Part shown: positions 21,506 to 30,181 of the stretch, piece by piece
Numbering within the stretch: the stretch's first letter is position 1
How the letters are laid out: every line of letters begins with the position of its first letter
Origin: Chloroflexota bacterium
GTDB lineage: Bacteria; Chloroflexota; Anaerolineae; Anaerolineales; DRMV01
Assembly: GCA_011322445.1 (NCBI GenBank)
Contig: DRMV01000048.1
Location: 109,539 to 173,538 of the forward strand
DNA length: 64,000 nt
Direction: 5' to 3'
Position numbers and translations under genes: made by a program
Notes under the pieces: generated by a model
Database searches by the model: none
What the model saw: only the letters and a program-made list of their open reading frames with translations
What the model was told of the DNA's origin: nothing

Positions 21506-22600
21506 TCAGCGTTCCCAGCGGGTGCGGTCGCGCTCGCGCTTGCGCTCCTGCGCCAGCGCCACCAGTTCATCCAGCAAATCCGAATAAGGCAAGCCCGTGG
21601 CTTCCCACAACTTGGGGTACATGCTGATTTGGGTGAAGCCCGGCAGGGTGTTGACTTCGTTGATGTAAAACACGCCGCTCGTTCGTTCCAGCAGGAAATC
21701 CACTCGCGCCATGCCGGCACAGTCAATCGCCTGATAAACGGCCACGGCCAGTTCCCGCACCCTGGCCGTCTGCCCGGCACTCAAAGGGGCTGGAATGAAC
21801 AACTGCGAGGTCTCGTCTTCGTATTTCGCTTCGTATGAATAAAATTCCTCGCCGGGGACAACCTCGCCAGGCAACGAAGCCCTGGGCTCGGCGTTACCCA
21901 GCACCGCCACCTCGATTTCGCGAGCATCCAGCCCGCGCTCGACCACCAGGCGGCGGTCATAGCGCGCCGCCAGCCGCAGCCCGGCCAGCAGTTCCGCCCG
22001 ATTGTGTGCCTTGGTAATGCCCACCGACGACCCCAGGTTGGCCGGTTTGACGAACAGCGGGTAAGGGGCCAGCGCCTCGCAGCGGTCGGCAGCAGCCTCG
22101 GCGTCCTCTTCCACCTCGCGACGGGAAAGCACCACATATTCCGCCAGAGGCAGGCCGTGGGCGCGCATGACGTCTTTGAACACGCCCTTATCCATGCCTA
22201 CTGCCGAGCCGACCACGCCCGCCCCCACGTAGGCCACATCGGCCAGTTCCAGCAGCCCTTGAAGCGTGCCGTCTTCGCCGAACGTGCCGTGCAACACCGG
22301 GAAGACCACATCCACCGGCGCGTAAGGCTTCAGCACCTCACCTTCCCACTGCCAGAGGCCGGGGCGAGAAGGGTCAGGCAACAACGTGACCGGCGTCAGT
22401 CCCTCCAGCCGCCCGGAAGTAAAGGCTTCCAAAGCGTCGGGCGAAGCCAGCCAGCGCCCTTCTTTGGTCACGCCAACGGGAATGATTTCATAGCGTTCCG
22501 GCTTGAGCGCCTCAAGCACCGAACGCGCCGACATCAGCGAGACTTCGTGCTCGCCTGAGCGGCCACCAAAAAGCACCACAAGGTGAATTTTCTGGCTCAT
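21506..22600 (-). CDS. ddl: D-alanine--D-alanine ligase
   Basis: 364 residues from the ATG at 22600, which overlaps the murB stop (ATGA). LFGGRSGEHEVSLMSARSVL (N-terminal signature), HGTFGEDGTLQGLLE, FVKPANLGSSVGITKAHN (ATP-grasp, Ser-Gly loop) and FYINEVNTLPGFTQISMYPKLW (second signature, Mg ligands and substrate carboxylate contact) are all present. The enzyme joins two D-Ala with ATP for the peptidoglycan stem. The active-site Tyr/Phe position that separates D-Ala from D-lactate specificity cannot be assigned safely by eye. The dcw location between murB and ftsQ is classic. Confidence 0.97.
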   Translation of the reverse strand: MSQKIHLVVLFGGRSGEHEVSLMSARSVLEALKPERYEIIPVGVTKEGRWLASPDALEAFTSGRLEGLTPVTLLPDPSRPGLWQWEGEVLKPYAPVDVVFPVLHGTFGEDGTLQGLLELADVAYVGAGVVGSAVGMDKGVFKDVMRAHGLPLAEYVVLSRREVEEDAEAAADRCEALAPYPLFVKPANLGSSVGITKAHNRAELLAGLRLAARYDRRLVVERGLDAREIEVAVLGNAEPRASLPGEVVPGEEFYSYEAKYEDETSQLFIPAPLSAGQTARVRELAVAVYQAIDCAGMARVDFLLERTSGVFYINEVNTLPGFTQISMYPKLWEATGLPYSDLLDELVALAQERKRERDRTRWER

Positions 22601-23616
22601 GCGGCACCTTCCTCGGAAAAGCGGGGCAGAGGTTCGTCGGGGGGCAGTTCTTGCGGCTCGTAGAGCGCCGCGAGGGCCTCCTGCGGCCAGGCACCCACCA
22701 GTCGAATCTCCGGCTCCAACCAAACGCCAAACTTGCGCGCCACGGTCGTGCGGGCCAGATACATCAGCGCCCAAATTTCCTGGGCTTTGGCGTTGCCCTT
22801 GTTGACGAAGAAATTGGCATGCAGGGTACTGATTTCCGCATCACCTACGGTCGTGCCTTTGAGGCCCGCCGCGTCGATCAGCCGGCCGGCGTAATCGCCC
22901 GGCGGGTTCTTGAACATCGAGCCCATGCTCGCGCCAGGGGGCTGGGTGCGCTCCCGATGGGCTTTGTAAGTCTGCATGCGGTCCTGAATGGCTTCCGGCA
23001 ACTCGCGACGCAGGCGGAAGGTGGCGCTCAGCACCACCGCGTCGCTGCCTGCGGCCTTGAGCACGCTATGGCGGTAGTCAAACTCCAAAGCGGCGGGCGG
23101 GTAAAAGGCGCGCCCTTTTTCCCGATGCAAGATTTCAGCCATTTCCAGCGTGGCGGCCACTTCACCGCCGTGTGCGCCGGCATTGCCCACCACCGCGCCG
23201 CCCACCGTGCCCGGAATGCCCGCGGCCCACTCCAGCCCGGCCAACCCCAAAGCCGCCGCTCGCCGTGCCAGGCCGCCAAAATTCGCGCCCGATTCCGCCC
23301 AAACGGTCGGCGGCTCGGCCTCTGGGGTGAAAGCCAACTTGCGGGCCCGGTTGAGCACCACCACGCCGCGCACGCCTTCGTCGGCCACGAGCACATTGGA
23401 ACCGCCGCCCAGCACCCAGAAAGGGGCTTCCCAGGCCCACAGCCGCCGCACCACCAACGCCAGTTCCCGCGCGCTGCGCACCGTGATGAGCACATCGGCC
23501 GGGCCGCCGACGCGCGCCGAGGTGTAGGGGGCCAGGGGTGCGTCCCGCTGCACACGGTCGCCGAAAAGTTGCTGCAAGCGGTCGTACAAAGCGGTATCGG
23601 TCATCGTTTCTGCCAT
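22597..23616 (-). CDS. murB: UDP-N-acetylenolpyruvoylglucosamine reductase
   Basis: 339 residues, with the type II (three-domain, shorter loop) layout. [17 protein letters not shown] binds FAD diphosphate, [20 protein letters not shown] is the second FAD loop, and [23 protein letters not shown] carries the catalytic Ser that protonates the product enol. The enzyme reduces enolpyruvyl-UDP-GlcNAc to UDP-MurNAc with NADPH. It overlaps murC by 16 bp and ddl by 4 bp. After the conserved region the C-terminus has about 40 extra residues ending [14 protein letters not shown]. Confidence 0.96.
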   Translation of the reverse strand: MAETMTDTALYDRLQQLFGDRVQRDAPLAPYTSARVGGPADVLITVRSARELALVVRRLWAWEAPFWVLGGGSNVLVADEGVRGVVVLNRARKLAFTPEAEPPTVWAESGANFGGLARRAAALGLAGLEWAAGIPGTVGGAVVGNAGAHGGEVAATLEMAEILHREKGRAFYPPAALEFDYRHSVLKAAGSDAVVLSATFRLRRELPEAIQDRMQTYKAHRERTQPPGASMGSMFKNPPGDYAGRLIDAAGLKGTTVGDAEISTLHANFFVNKGNAKAQEIWALMYLARTTVARKFGVWLEPEIRLVGAWPQEALAALYEPQELPPDEPLPRFSEEGAA

Positions 23617-24977
23617 CCTTCCAGCGCCCAGCGGGTCACTGCGGGGGCATCGCCAGCGGAAAGCACCACCACTACCGCCGGAGGCTGAACTTGCGCCAGC
23701 AAAACCTCGGCCGCGGCCTCTAACGTGGCGGCAAAATGCACCTGCGGATGCTGCAAAGCCGCTGCCACCTCGCGGGGGTCGAAGCCCTCCGGCGGGGCCT
23801 CCCGGGCCGCGAACACATCGGTCACCACCACCGCATCGGCGTCGTCAAAGGCCCCGGCAAACTGGGGCAACAAAGTGAGCGTGCGGCTGTAAGTGTGCGG
23901 CTGCCACACAGCCCAAACCGCATGGCCGGGGAAACGCTCTCGCGCCGCGGCTAAGGTCGCCCGAATTTCGGTGGGGTGGTGGGCATAATCGTCCACGAAA
24001 ACCACCCCACCCGCCTCACCAACCACCTCAAAGCGCCGGCCCGTGCTGCGAAACCCGGCCAGCGCTTTCACAGCAGCGGGGACATCCAAACCCAAACGGT
24101 GCACCACAGCCAGCACCGCCAGCGCATTGGCGACATTGTGCCGCCCCGGCACAGCGAGGGAAACCGGCACCGGCGCGCCGGCAGTCGGCAGGAAGGCAAA
24201 ATCGTAACCACCGCGCGCGTTCAGGCGCACATCCACCGCCTGATAATCGGCATCGTCGCTTTGCAAGCCATAAGTCAACGCCGTGCCTTCGTGGTCGGCA
24301 GCCAGGCGGCGGCTGCCTGCATGGTCGGCGCAGGCCAGCAGGAAGCCGTCTTCCCGCACCTGGCGGGCAAAACGGCGAAACGCTTCGTAAAAATCCTCGG
24401 CCGTGGGGAACATATCGGGGTGATCGTGTTCAATGTTGGTCACAATGGCCGCGTAAGGCGTCAGGCCGAGAAACATGTGGTCGTATTCGTCGGCTTCGAT
24501 GACGAAGAAATCGCCGCGACCCGCATGGGCATTGGTTTCCAGGTTGCGGGCTTCCGAGCCGATGATGAAAGTGGGGTCGTGCCCCAAAGCCGTGAGCACC
24601 CACGCCAGCATGGCCGTGGTGGTGGTCTTGCCGTGGGAACCCGCCACGGCCAGCACGCGATACCCCGCGGTGAGGCGTGGCAAAAACTCGCGCCGCTTGA
24701 GCACCGGCACCCCGGCCTGCCGGGCCGCGCGGACGTCGGCGTCGTCGTCGGGCACCGCCGAGGAACGCACCACCACCTCAGCGCCGCGGGCAGCCTCCGG
24801 CGCATGGCCGATGGTCACAGCCACCCCCAGCGCGCACAGCATCGCGGTGCGCGGCGAAGCCTGCCGGTCAGAGCCGCTGACTTCCCAGCCCCGCTCGGCC
24901 AGCACCCGGGCAATGGCCGAAAGGCCTGTGCCGCCAATACCCACGAAATGTACCCGTCCACCTTGGCTCTGGTTCAT
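23601..24977 (-). CDS. murC: UDP-N-acetylmuramate--L-alanine ligase
   Basis: 458 residues. VGIGGTGLSAIARVLAERG is the UDP-binding Rossmann loop, VAGSHGKTTTTAMLAWVL the ATP P-loop, EADEYDHMFL and NIEHDHPDMF the Mg-binding and catalytic segments, and DDYAHHPTEIRATL the C-terminal substrate loop. It adds L-Ala to UDP-MurNAc, the first peptide step. Start ATG at 24977 overlaps the upstream membrane protein gene by 4 bp, and its end overlaps murB by 16 bp, so translation is coupled. Confidence 0.97.
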   Translation of the reverse strand: MNQSQGGRVHFVGIGGTGLSAIARVLAERGWEVSGSDRQASPRTAMLCALGVAVTIGHAPEAARGAEVVVRSSAVPDDDADVRAARQAGVPVLKRREFLPRLTAGYRVLAVAGSHGKTTTTAMLAWVLTALGHDPTFIIGSEARNLETNAHAGRGDFFVIEADEYDHMFLGLTPYAAIVTNIEHDHPDMFPTAEDFYEAFRRFARQVREDGFLLACADHAGSRRLAADHEGTALTYGLQSDDADYQAVDVRLNARGGYDFAFLPTAGAPVPVSLAVPGRHNVANALAVLAVVHRLGLDVPAAVKALAGFRSTGRRFEVVGEAGGVVFVDDYAHHPTEIRATLAAARERFPGHAVWAVWQPHTYSRTLTLLPQFAGAFDDADAVVVTDVFAAREAPPEGFDPREVAAALQHPQVHFAATLEAAAEVLLAQVQPPAVVVVLSAGDAPAVTRWALEGWQKR

Positions 24978-25483
24978 ACAAGCACCACAATGACGAAGAC
25001 AAACAGCAACGCACTCACAATGTAAATGCCAGGCACGCCCAAAAAGGTGTTCGGCAGGTAAGAAAGCACCATCTGGCTCAAGGGATCATTGGCCGGCGGC
25101 GGCTGGACAAGCGACGGCCAGGGGTAGCCCGCCGCGTCCAGGTAATGCCACAACATCCCAATGACGAGATAACCATTCAGCGCGCCCAGCAACATGCCCA
25201 AAAAGGCGTTTTGCAAGCCGCCCAGATCCCGCTTGGCCGTGCTCCAGCGCGGGGTTTGGTAGCCAAAAAACGTCGCCAGGCCGAAAATACCGGCGCGGGT
25301 GAGGAACAGCGTCTTGGGCGGCAGTGAGCCCATCAGGGGCACATACTTTTCAAGCAGCGTAATGACCAACACGCCGACCACCGCGCCCACCGTGGCGAGG
25401 AACTCCTTGTACCAGCCCCGCAGCAAGCCGCCCACCGAAAAAAGGGCCACGCTCAGCAAAAGGAAAACTGCCAGCGTCATCAT
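24974..25483 (-). CDS. CvpA-like integral membrane protein inside the dcw cluster
   Basis: 169 residues with four or five membrane segments (about residues 4-24, 31-48, 64-80, 90-115 and 148-169). The N-terminus LRGWYKEFLATVGAVVGVLV resembles the CvpA/colicin V production family, which is a weak but plausible match. It is wedged between murG and murC with 4-bp overlaps on both sides, so its synthesis is tied to late peptidoglycan precursor enzymes. Function is not known; a role in envelope assembly is an inference from location. Confidence 0.65.
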   Translation of the reverse strand: MMTLAVFLLLSVALFSVGGLLRGWYKEFLATVGAVVGVLVITLLEKYVPLMGSLPPKTLFLTRAGIFGLATFFGYQTPRWSTAKRDLGGLQNAFLGMLLGALNGYLVIGMLWHYLDAAGYPWPSLVQPPPANDPLSQMVLSYLPNTFLGVPGIYIVSALLFVFVIVVLV

Positions 25484-26586
25484 TGGGGCACCTCCTCGCC
25501 CGCGGTTTCCAGCAGCACCGCAGCGATGCGGCGAGCAGCATCGGGGCGGGCCAAGGCGCGCATGGCTTCGGTCATTTGGGCACGGGCAGCCTCATCGGCC
25601 ATCAGTTCCTGCACCACTGGCACCAAACGCTCGGCCAGGTGCTCATCGGGCAAAATGCGGGCTGCGCCGCGGTCGGCCAGATAAGCGGCGTTGACCTGCT
25701 GGTAGCGCCAGGCGTAGGGGTAAGGCACCAGCACGGCAGGCAGGCCAAACAGCGGGAATTCGCCCAATACCGATGCCCCCGCGCGGGAAACCACCAAATC
25801 GGCAGCGGCGAGCGCCGCCCCCATCGCCTCGTGCAGATAAGGGAAGGCCAGGTAACGGCGCCGCAGAGACTCGGGAAGCGCCTCTCGGGCTGCCGCGACC
25901 TCTTCCCAATCCAGGCGGCCGGTAAGGTGCAAAATGTGCATCTGCGGCAGCAGGGCTTCCAGGCCGCCCAGCAAAGCCCGGTTGATGGAACGCGCCCCTT
26001 TGCTGCCGCCAAACACCAGCAGCACCGGCGCATCGGCGGGCAAGCCAAAATGCTCGCGGGCCTCTTGCCGCGACCAGCGCAACAGGTCGGCCCGCACGGG
26101 GTAGCCCGTCACCACCAGGCCGCGATGCCGCGGGAAGAACGCCTGCGCAGCAGGGGCGGTCAAGGCAATGCGGTCGGCCAAACGGGCCAGGGTTTTGAGC
26201 GCCAGCCCCGGCTCGATGTCGGGCACATAGAGCACGGTGGGAATGCGCCGTCCTGCCAGCCCCACCGGCACGGCCACATAACCGCCGGTGAAGAAGAGCA
26301 CATCGGGGCGGAAATCGCGCAGCACGCGGCGGGCTTCCCGGTAGCCGCGCAGCAACTGCCAGGTATTGCCCGGCAACCGCCGCAAGCCCACCCCGTGCAC
26401 CCCGGCAGCGGGCACGGCACGGAACGGCACCCCGGCGCGCTGAACCAGGTCGGCTTCCATGCCGCCCTGGCCGCCCACCCACAGCACCGCTTCGGCCCTA
26501 TCGCCCAGTGCCTGAAGCACCGACAGCGCGGGATACACGCCGCCGCCGGTGCCCCCGGCGCAAATCAACAACCGCACCGGTATCAC
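25480..26586 (-). CDS. murG: Undecaprenyldiphospho-muramoylpentapeptide beta-N-acetylglucosaminyltransferase
   Basis: 368 residues. The opening LLICAGGTGGGVYPALSVLQAL is the first G loop, with Val replacing the usual His of GGTGGHxxP. GGYVAVPVGLAGRRIPTVLY (second conserved segment), LVFGGSKGARSINRALL and VSRAGASVLGEFPLFGLPAVLVPYPYA (UDP-GlcNAc-binding signature) are all present. It converts lipid I to lipid II on the inner membrane face. The first 86 bases of the gene overlap the ftsW 3' end. The missing His in the first loop deserves note because that residue is close to the UDP-GlcNAc/lipid I site in E. coli MurG. Confidence 0.94.
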   Translation of the reverse strand: MIPVRLLICAGGTGGGVYPALSVLQALGDRAEAVLWVGGQGGMEADLVQRAGVPFRAVPAAGVHGVGLRRLPGNTWQLLRGYREARRVLRDFRPDVLFFTGGYVAVPVGLAGRRIPTVLYVPDIEPGLALKTLARLADRIALTAPAAQAFFPRHRGLVVTGYPVRADLLRWSRQEAREHFGLPADAPVLLVFGGSKGARSINRALLGGLEALLPQMHILHLTGRLDWEEVAAAREALPESLRRRYLAFPYLHEAMGAALAAADLVVSRAGASVLGEFPLFGLPAVLVPYPYAWRYQQVNAAYLADRGAARILPDEHLAERLVPVVQELMADEAARAQMTEAMRALARPDAARRIAAVLLETAGEEVPQ

Positions 26587-27751
26587 TCCTCGTTTTCAGG
26601 TGTTCACGGGCCGACGCCCGCCCGACACTCAAAATCAGCCCAACCGCCATCAACGCGCTCATCAGGCTGGAGCCGCCATAACTGATGAACGGCAAAGCGT
26701 TCCCTGCCAGCGGCAAGATGTTCAGCATCATGCTCATGTTGCCAAAAGCCTCCAGCCCCAGCCAGAGCGCGAGGCCGGAAGCCAGCAGCCGCCCGTAAGT
26801 GTCGGGGGCTTCCAACGCGATGCGCATGCCCCGCCACACAATGACGGCGAACAACAACACCATAAAAGTGCTGCCCACCACACCGTATTCCTCGGCCACC
26901 ACCGCAAACACGCTATCGCTGTGCGGCAAGGGAAGGCCGCTGACCTTGACCTGCGACTGCCCCGGCCCCACGCCAAACCAGCCGCCGCGTGCCGCCGCCG
27001 AAATCGCCATCCGAATCTGTTCGGCTGCATGGGTGGGGTCCTGCAAGCCGGCGATATATTCCTGCAGGCGGTGCATGCCGCGGGGATAAACCAGCAGCAC
27101 CAGCGCGCCACCGAGCAACGCCGCGCCACCCACTAACGCCAACTGTCGCCAGCCCCCCCCCGCCAGGAAAAACATCAGCATGCCAATCGCCACGATGGTG
27201 ATGGCGGCGCTGAGGTCGGGCTCCAGCAATACCAAACCACCGGTCACACCCAGCAGGAAGCCCAGCGGATACAGGCCATATTCGCGGGACGAAAGCCGTC
27301 CCTCACGGCGGGAAAGCCACACAGCCAGGTAAAACACCGTGGCGACCTTGGCCAGTTCCGAAGGCTGCACCGAGCCGCCGCTGAGGAAACGCCCCGTGCC
27401 GCCGCCGAGATGCTTCAGCGCCAACACAATCACCAAGGCGCCCCACACGCCAAACAAGGCCAACGGAGCCAACCGCTGCCAGCGGCGGTAGTCCACTGCC
27501 GCCAGGAAGACCATCAGCCCCAACCCCAAAAAGACGAACATGGTCTGCCGGCGCACCAGCCGCATCACATCCACGCTGCCATTGGGCTGGCGGCTGCCAA
27601 AGAACCACTGAAACGTGGGGCTGGTGGAATAGACCATCAGCAGGCCCCACAGCAGCAGCAAGATGACCGCCAGCACCAACCAGCCATCGGTGCCTTGAAG
27701 CCAAACCGGCTGCCATGTGCCGTTGCGGCGTTTCACAGTGCGTTGACCCAT
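26498..27751 (-). CDS. ftsW: Peptidoglycan polymerase FtsW (SEDS family)
   Basis: 417 residues with about ten membrane helices. GGSVQPSELAKVATVFYLAVWL and the segment LLEPDLSAAITI carry the SEDS core; VAEEYGVVGSTFMVLLF and LPLAGNALPFISYGGSSLMSALMAVGLILSV are signature loops. SEDS proteins polymerise lipid II into glycan strands with a class B PBP; pbp2 is nearby. The last 28 residues form an Arg-rich tail (GHRRRRVSRAVG) that lies wholly within the murG overlap of 89 bp, so this tail is encoded by DNA constrained by murG. It overlaps murD by 19 bp. Confidence 0.96.
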   Translation of the reverse strand: MGQRTVKRRNGTWQPVWLQGTDGWLVLAVILLLLWGLLMVYSTSPTFQWFFGSRQPNGSVDVMRLVRRQTMFVFLGLGLMVFLAAVDYRRWQRLAPLALFGVWGALVIVLALKHLGGGTGRFLSGGSVQPSELAKVATVFYLAVWLSRREGRLSSREYGLYPLGFLLGVTGGLVLLEPDLSAAITIVAIGMLMFFLAGGGWRQLALVGGAALLGGALVLLVYPRGMHRLQEYIAGLQDPTHAAEQIRMAISAAARGGWFGVGPGQSQVKVSGLPLPHSDSVFAVVAEEYGVVGSTFMVLLFAVIVWRGMRIALEAPDTYGRLLASGLALWLGLEAFGNMSMMLNILPLAGNALPFISYGGSSLMSALMAVGLILSVGRASAREHLKTRSDTGAVVDLRRGHRRRRVSRAVGASGTGR

Positions 27752-29181
27752 GCTCTAAACCTCTCACCGCGCTCGGCAAAATCGCGGAACTCGTCGAAAC
27801 TGGTGCCGCCGGGGGAAAGCAACACCACGTCGCCCGGCTGGGAGGCATGATAGGCTGCCCGCACCGCGTCTTCCAGCGAACCACAGCGCAACACGGTTTC
27901 GGGCAACGGCCCCTCGGCCTGGGAGAGCGCCTCCAAAATCAGGTCGGCAGCCTCGCCAAAAACCACCAGTGCCCGCACCCGCTGGCGCACCAGCGCAGCC
28001 CACGCATCCCAGGGCAGTTTTTTGTCACGCCCGCCTGCCAGCAGCACAATCGGCTCGTCAAACGACCGAATGGCGGCCATGGCTCGTTCCGGCGCGGTAG
28101 CGATGGAATCGTTGTACCACGCCACGCCATCGAGCACCCGCACCAGTTCCAGCCGGTGGGGCACGCCAGCGAAGCCCTCGACCCCTGCCCGCATGTGTGC
28201 AGCGGAAAGCCCCAACGCGGCCGCTACCGCGCTCGCGGCCAACACATTACGCACATTGTGCTCGCCGCGCAGGCGAATGACCTCGCGAGCGAACAGCGGG
28301 CACACGGCGCCGCCTTCCCGCAGGGCCAGGGCATCGCCGTCGAGGAACACGCCATCCACCCCATCGGGGGGCGGGGCAAACCCAAAAGCCAGCAACCGTC
28401 CCTGCACCTGCGGGCGCAGCCCCCAGGCCCCGGCATCTTCCCAGCCCAACACCGCGGTGTCGGCCGGCGTTTGGAAGGTCAGAATGCGGGCTTTGGCCGC
28501 GGTGTAGGCTTCCATGGTGCCGTGGCGGTCGAGGTGGTTGGGCGTGATGTTGAGCACCGCGGCAACGTGCGGGGCGGTGTGCATCAACTCTAACTGGAAA
28601 CTGGAAAGTTCCATCACCGCGAGGTCGTCGGCAGTCATCTCGTCCACATCGGCGATGAGCGGGTTGCCGATGTTGCCGCCCACCCATACCATGCGCCAGC
28701 GCCTGGGCAGCCCTGCAACAGCGGCACGCGCCGCCCCATTTAATTGGCTATACGAAGCGCCGCGCACCGCCTCCGCTGCCGCCCCGGCCATCCGCCCCAC
28801 CAGCGTGGTCGTGGTGGTCTTTCCCGCCGAGCCGGTAATGCCCACCACCGGGCAGGGCGCGACCTCCATGAAAATCTGCGCTTCGTTGCTCAGCGGGATG
28901 CCGCGCTGCACGGCTTCCTGCACCAGCGGCAGGCTCAGCGGCACCCCACCCGAAGGGCAAACCAGATCCACGCCGTCCAGCGCCTCCAGGGGGTGGCCTC
29001 CCGTCACCCAGCGGACGGGCAAATCGGCCAGTTGCTCGCGGGCCGTGCGAAGGGCTGCGGGCGAGCGGCGGTCGTTGAGCACCACCCCCGCACCGTGGCG
29101 CGCCAGGTAGCGGGCCAGCGCCGTGCCCTGCCGCCCTGCACCAATGATCAACACCCGACGCCCTGCATATTTATTTGCCAT
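27733..29181 (-). CDS. murD: UDP-N-acetylmuramoylalanine--D-glutamate ligase
   Basis: 482 residues from the ATG at 29181, which lies within the last codons of mraY (11-bp overlap); the in-frame ATG at 29205 would extend the overlap further. VLIIGAGRQGTALARYLARHG is the UDP-binding loop, VVGITGSAGKTTTTTLVGRM the ATP P-loop, NHLDRHGTMEAYTAAKARI the metal/catalytic segment, and WYNDSIATAPERAMAAI the C-terminal loop (usually NDSKATN). LLAGGRDKKLPWDAW is also typical. It adds D-Glu to UDP-MurNAc-Ala. Confidence 0.96.
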   Translation of the reverse strand: MANKYAGRRVLIIGAGRQGTALARYLARHGAGVVLNDRRSPAALRTAREQLADLPVRWVTGGHPLEALDGVDLVCPSGGVPLSLPLVQEAVQRGIPLSNEAQIFMEVAPCPVVGITGSAGKTTTTTLVGRMAGAAAEAVRGASYSQLNGAARAAVAGLPRRWRMVWVGGNIGNPLIADVDEMTADDLAVMELSSFQLELMHTAPHVAAVLNITPNHLDRHGTMEAYTAAKARILTFQTPADTAVLGWEDAGAWGLRPQVQGRLLAFGFAPPPDGVDGVFLDGDALALREGGAVCPLFAREVIRLRGEHNVRNVLAASAVAAALGLSAAHMRAGVEGFAGVPHRLELVRVLDGVAWYNDSIATAPERAMAAIRSFDEPIVLLAGGRDKKLPWDAWAALVRQRVRALVVFGEAADLILEALSQAEGPLPETVLRCGSLEDAVRAAYHASQPGDVVLLSPGGTSFDEFRDFAERGERFRAWVNAL

Positions 29182-30181
29182 AGCCCACCGCAATCGCCAC
29201 GCCAATCATGGCAGCCAGCAAACTGATCAGCCAGAAACGCTGCACTACCTGGGTCTCACTCCAGCCCAGCAGTTCAAAATGGTGGTGCAAGGGCGACATC
29301 TTGAACAATCGCCGCCCGCCGGTGAGTTTGAAATAACCCACCTGCAAAATCACGCTGAGCGCCTCGGCCACCGGCACGATGGCAATCAGGGGCAGCAACA
29401 GCCACTGGCCGGTCATCAACGCCACCACGCCCAGGGCCGCGCCGAGGGAAAGCGAACCGGTATCGCCCATGAAGAGCTGCGCGGGGTGAACGTTGAACCA
29501 CAGGAAGCCGAAAATGCTGCCTACCAGCGTAAAGGCAAAGCGCGCCAGATAAATTTGGCCCTGCATGAGCGCAATGCCGCCGTAAGCCGCAAAGGCAGTG
29601 GCCGCAATCAGCCCGGCCAGGCCGTCGAGGCCATCGGTGAGGTTGATGGCGTTGCTGGAAGCCACAATCACGAAAGTCGCCAGTGGAATGTAAAGCCACC
29701 CCAGCGTGAGGGGGTGCAAAACGCCAGGAATCAGCAACTCGGGCACCTGAAGGTAATGCTGCAAACCAAAAGCCGCGCCCAGCGCCAGCAGGGTTTGCAA
29801 ACCAAATTTGGTGCGCGCCCGCAGCCCTTCACCTTTGCGGCCGCGCAGCCCGGCCCAATCGTCCACCGCCCCAATGGCGGCAAACCCCAACAGCACCGCC
29901 AGCGGCAGCAGCACCGAGCGCCCCGAATAGGTCGCGCCCAAAATCCAGCCCGCGTTCAGCAGCAGGATGATGAAAGTGACCGGCAGCACGATCATCACGC
30001 CGCCCATGGTCGGCGTGCCCAACTTGGAAAAGTGCCGTTGCGGGCCTTCCAGGCGGATGATTTTGCCCACCTTGAAGTGCCGCAAAATCTGCAGCAGGGG
30101 GTCGCCCCAAATCACGGTCAACACGAAACTCAAGGCCGCGAGGCTGAGGGCGAGCGTGGTAGGGGCAGGGCTGGTAATCAT
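29171..30181 (-). CDS. mraY: Phospho-N-acetylmuramoyl-pentapeptide-transferase
   Basis: 336 residues with about ten membrane helices. KLGTPTMGGVMIVLPV is the first cytosolic signature, VIVASSNAINLTDGLDGLAGL carries the Mg-binding Asp residues, NVHPAQLFMGDTGSLSLGAALG is the third catalytic loop, and PLHHHFELLGWSETQVV is the HHH motif near the C-terminus. It transfers phospho-MurNAc-pentapeptide to undecaprenyl phosphate to give lipid I. It overlaps murF by 4 bp and murD by 11 bp. Confidence 0.98.
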   Translation of the reverse strand: MITSPAPTTLALSLAALSFVLTVIWGDPLLQILRHFKVGKIIRLEGPQRHFSKLGTPTMGGVMIVLPVTFIILLLNAGWILGATYSGRSVLLPLAVLLGFAAIGAVDDWAGLRGRKGEGLRARTKFGLQTLLALGAAFGLQHYLQVPELLIPGVLHPLTLGWLYIPLATFVIVASSNAINLTDGLDGLAGLIAATAFAAYGGIALMQGQIYLARFAFTLVGSIFGFLWFNVHPAQLFMGDTGSLSLGAALGVVALMTGQWLLLPLIAIVPVAEALSVILQVGYFKLTGGRRLFKMSPLHHHFELLGWSETQVVQRFWLISLLAAMIGVAIAVGYGK

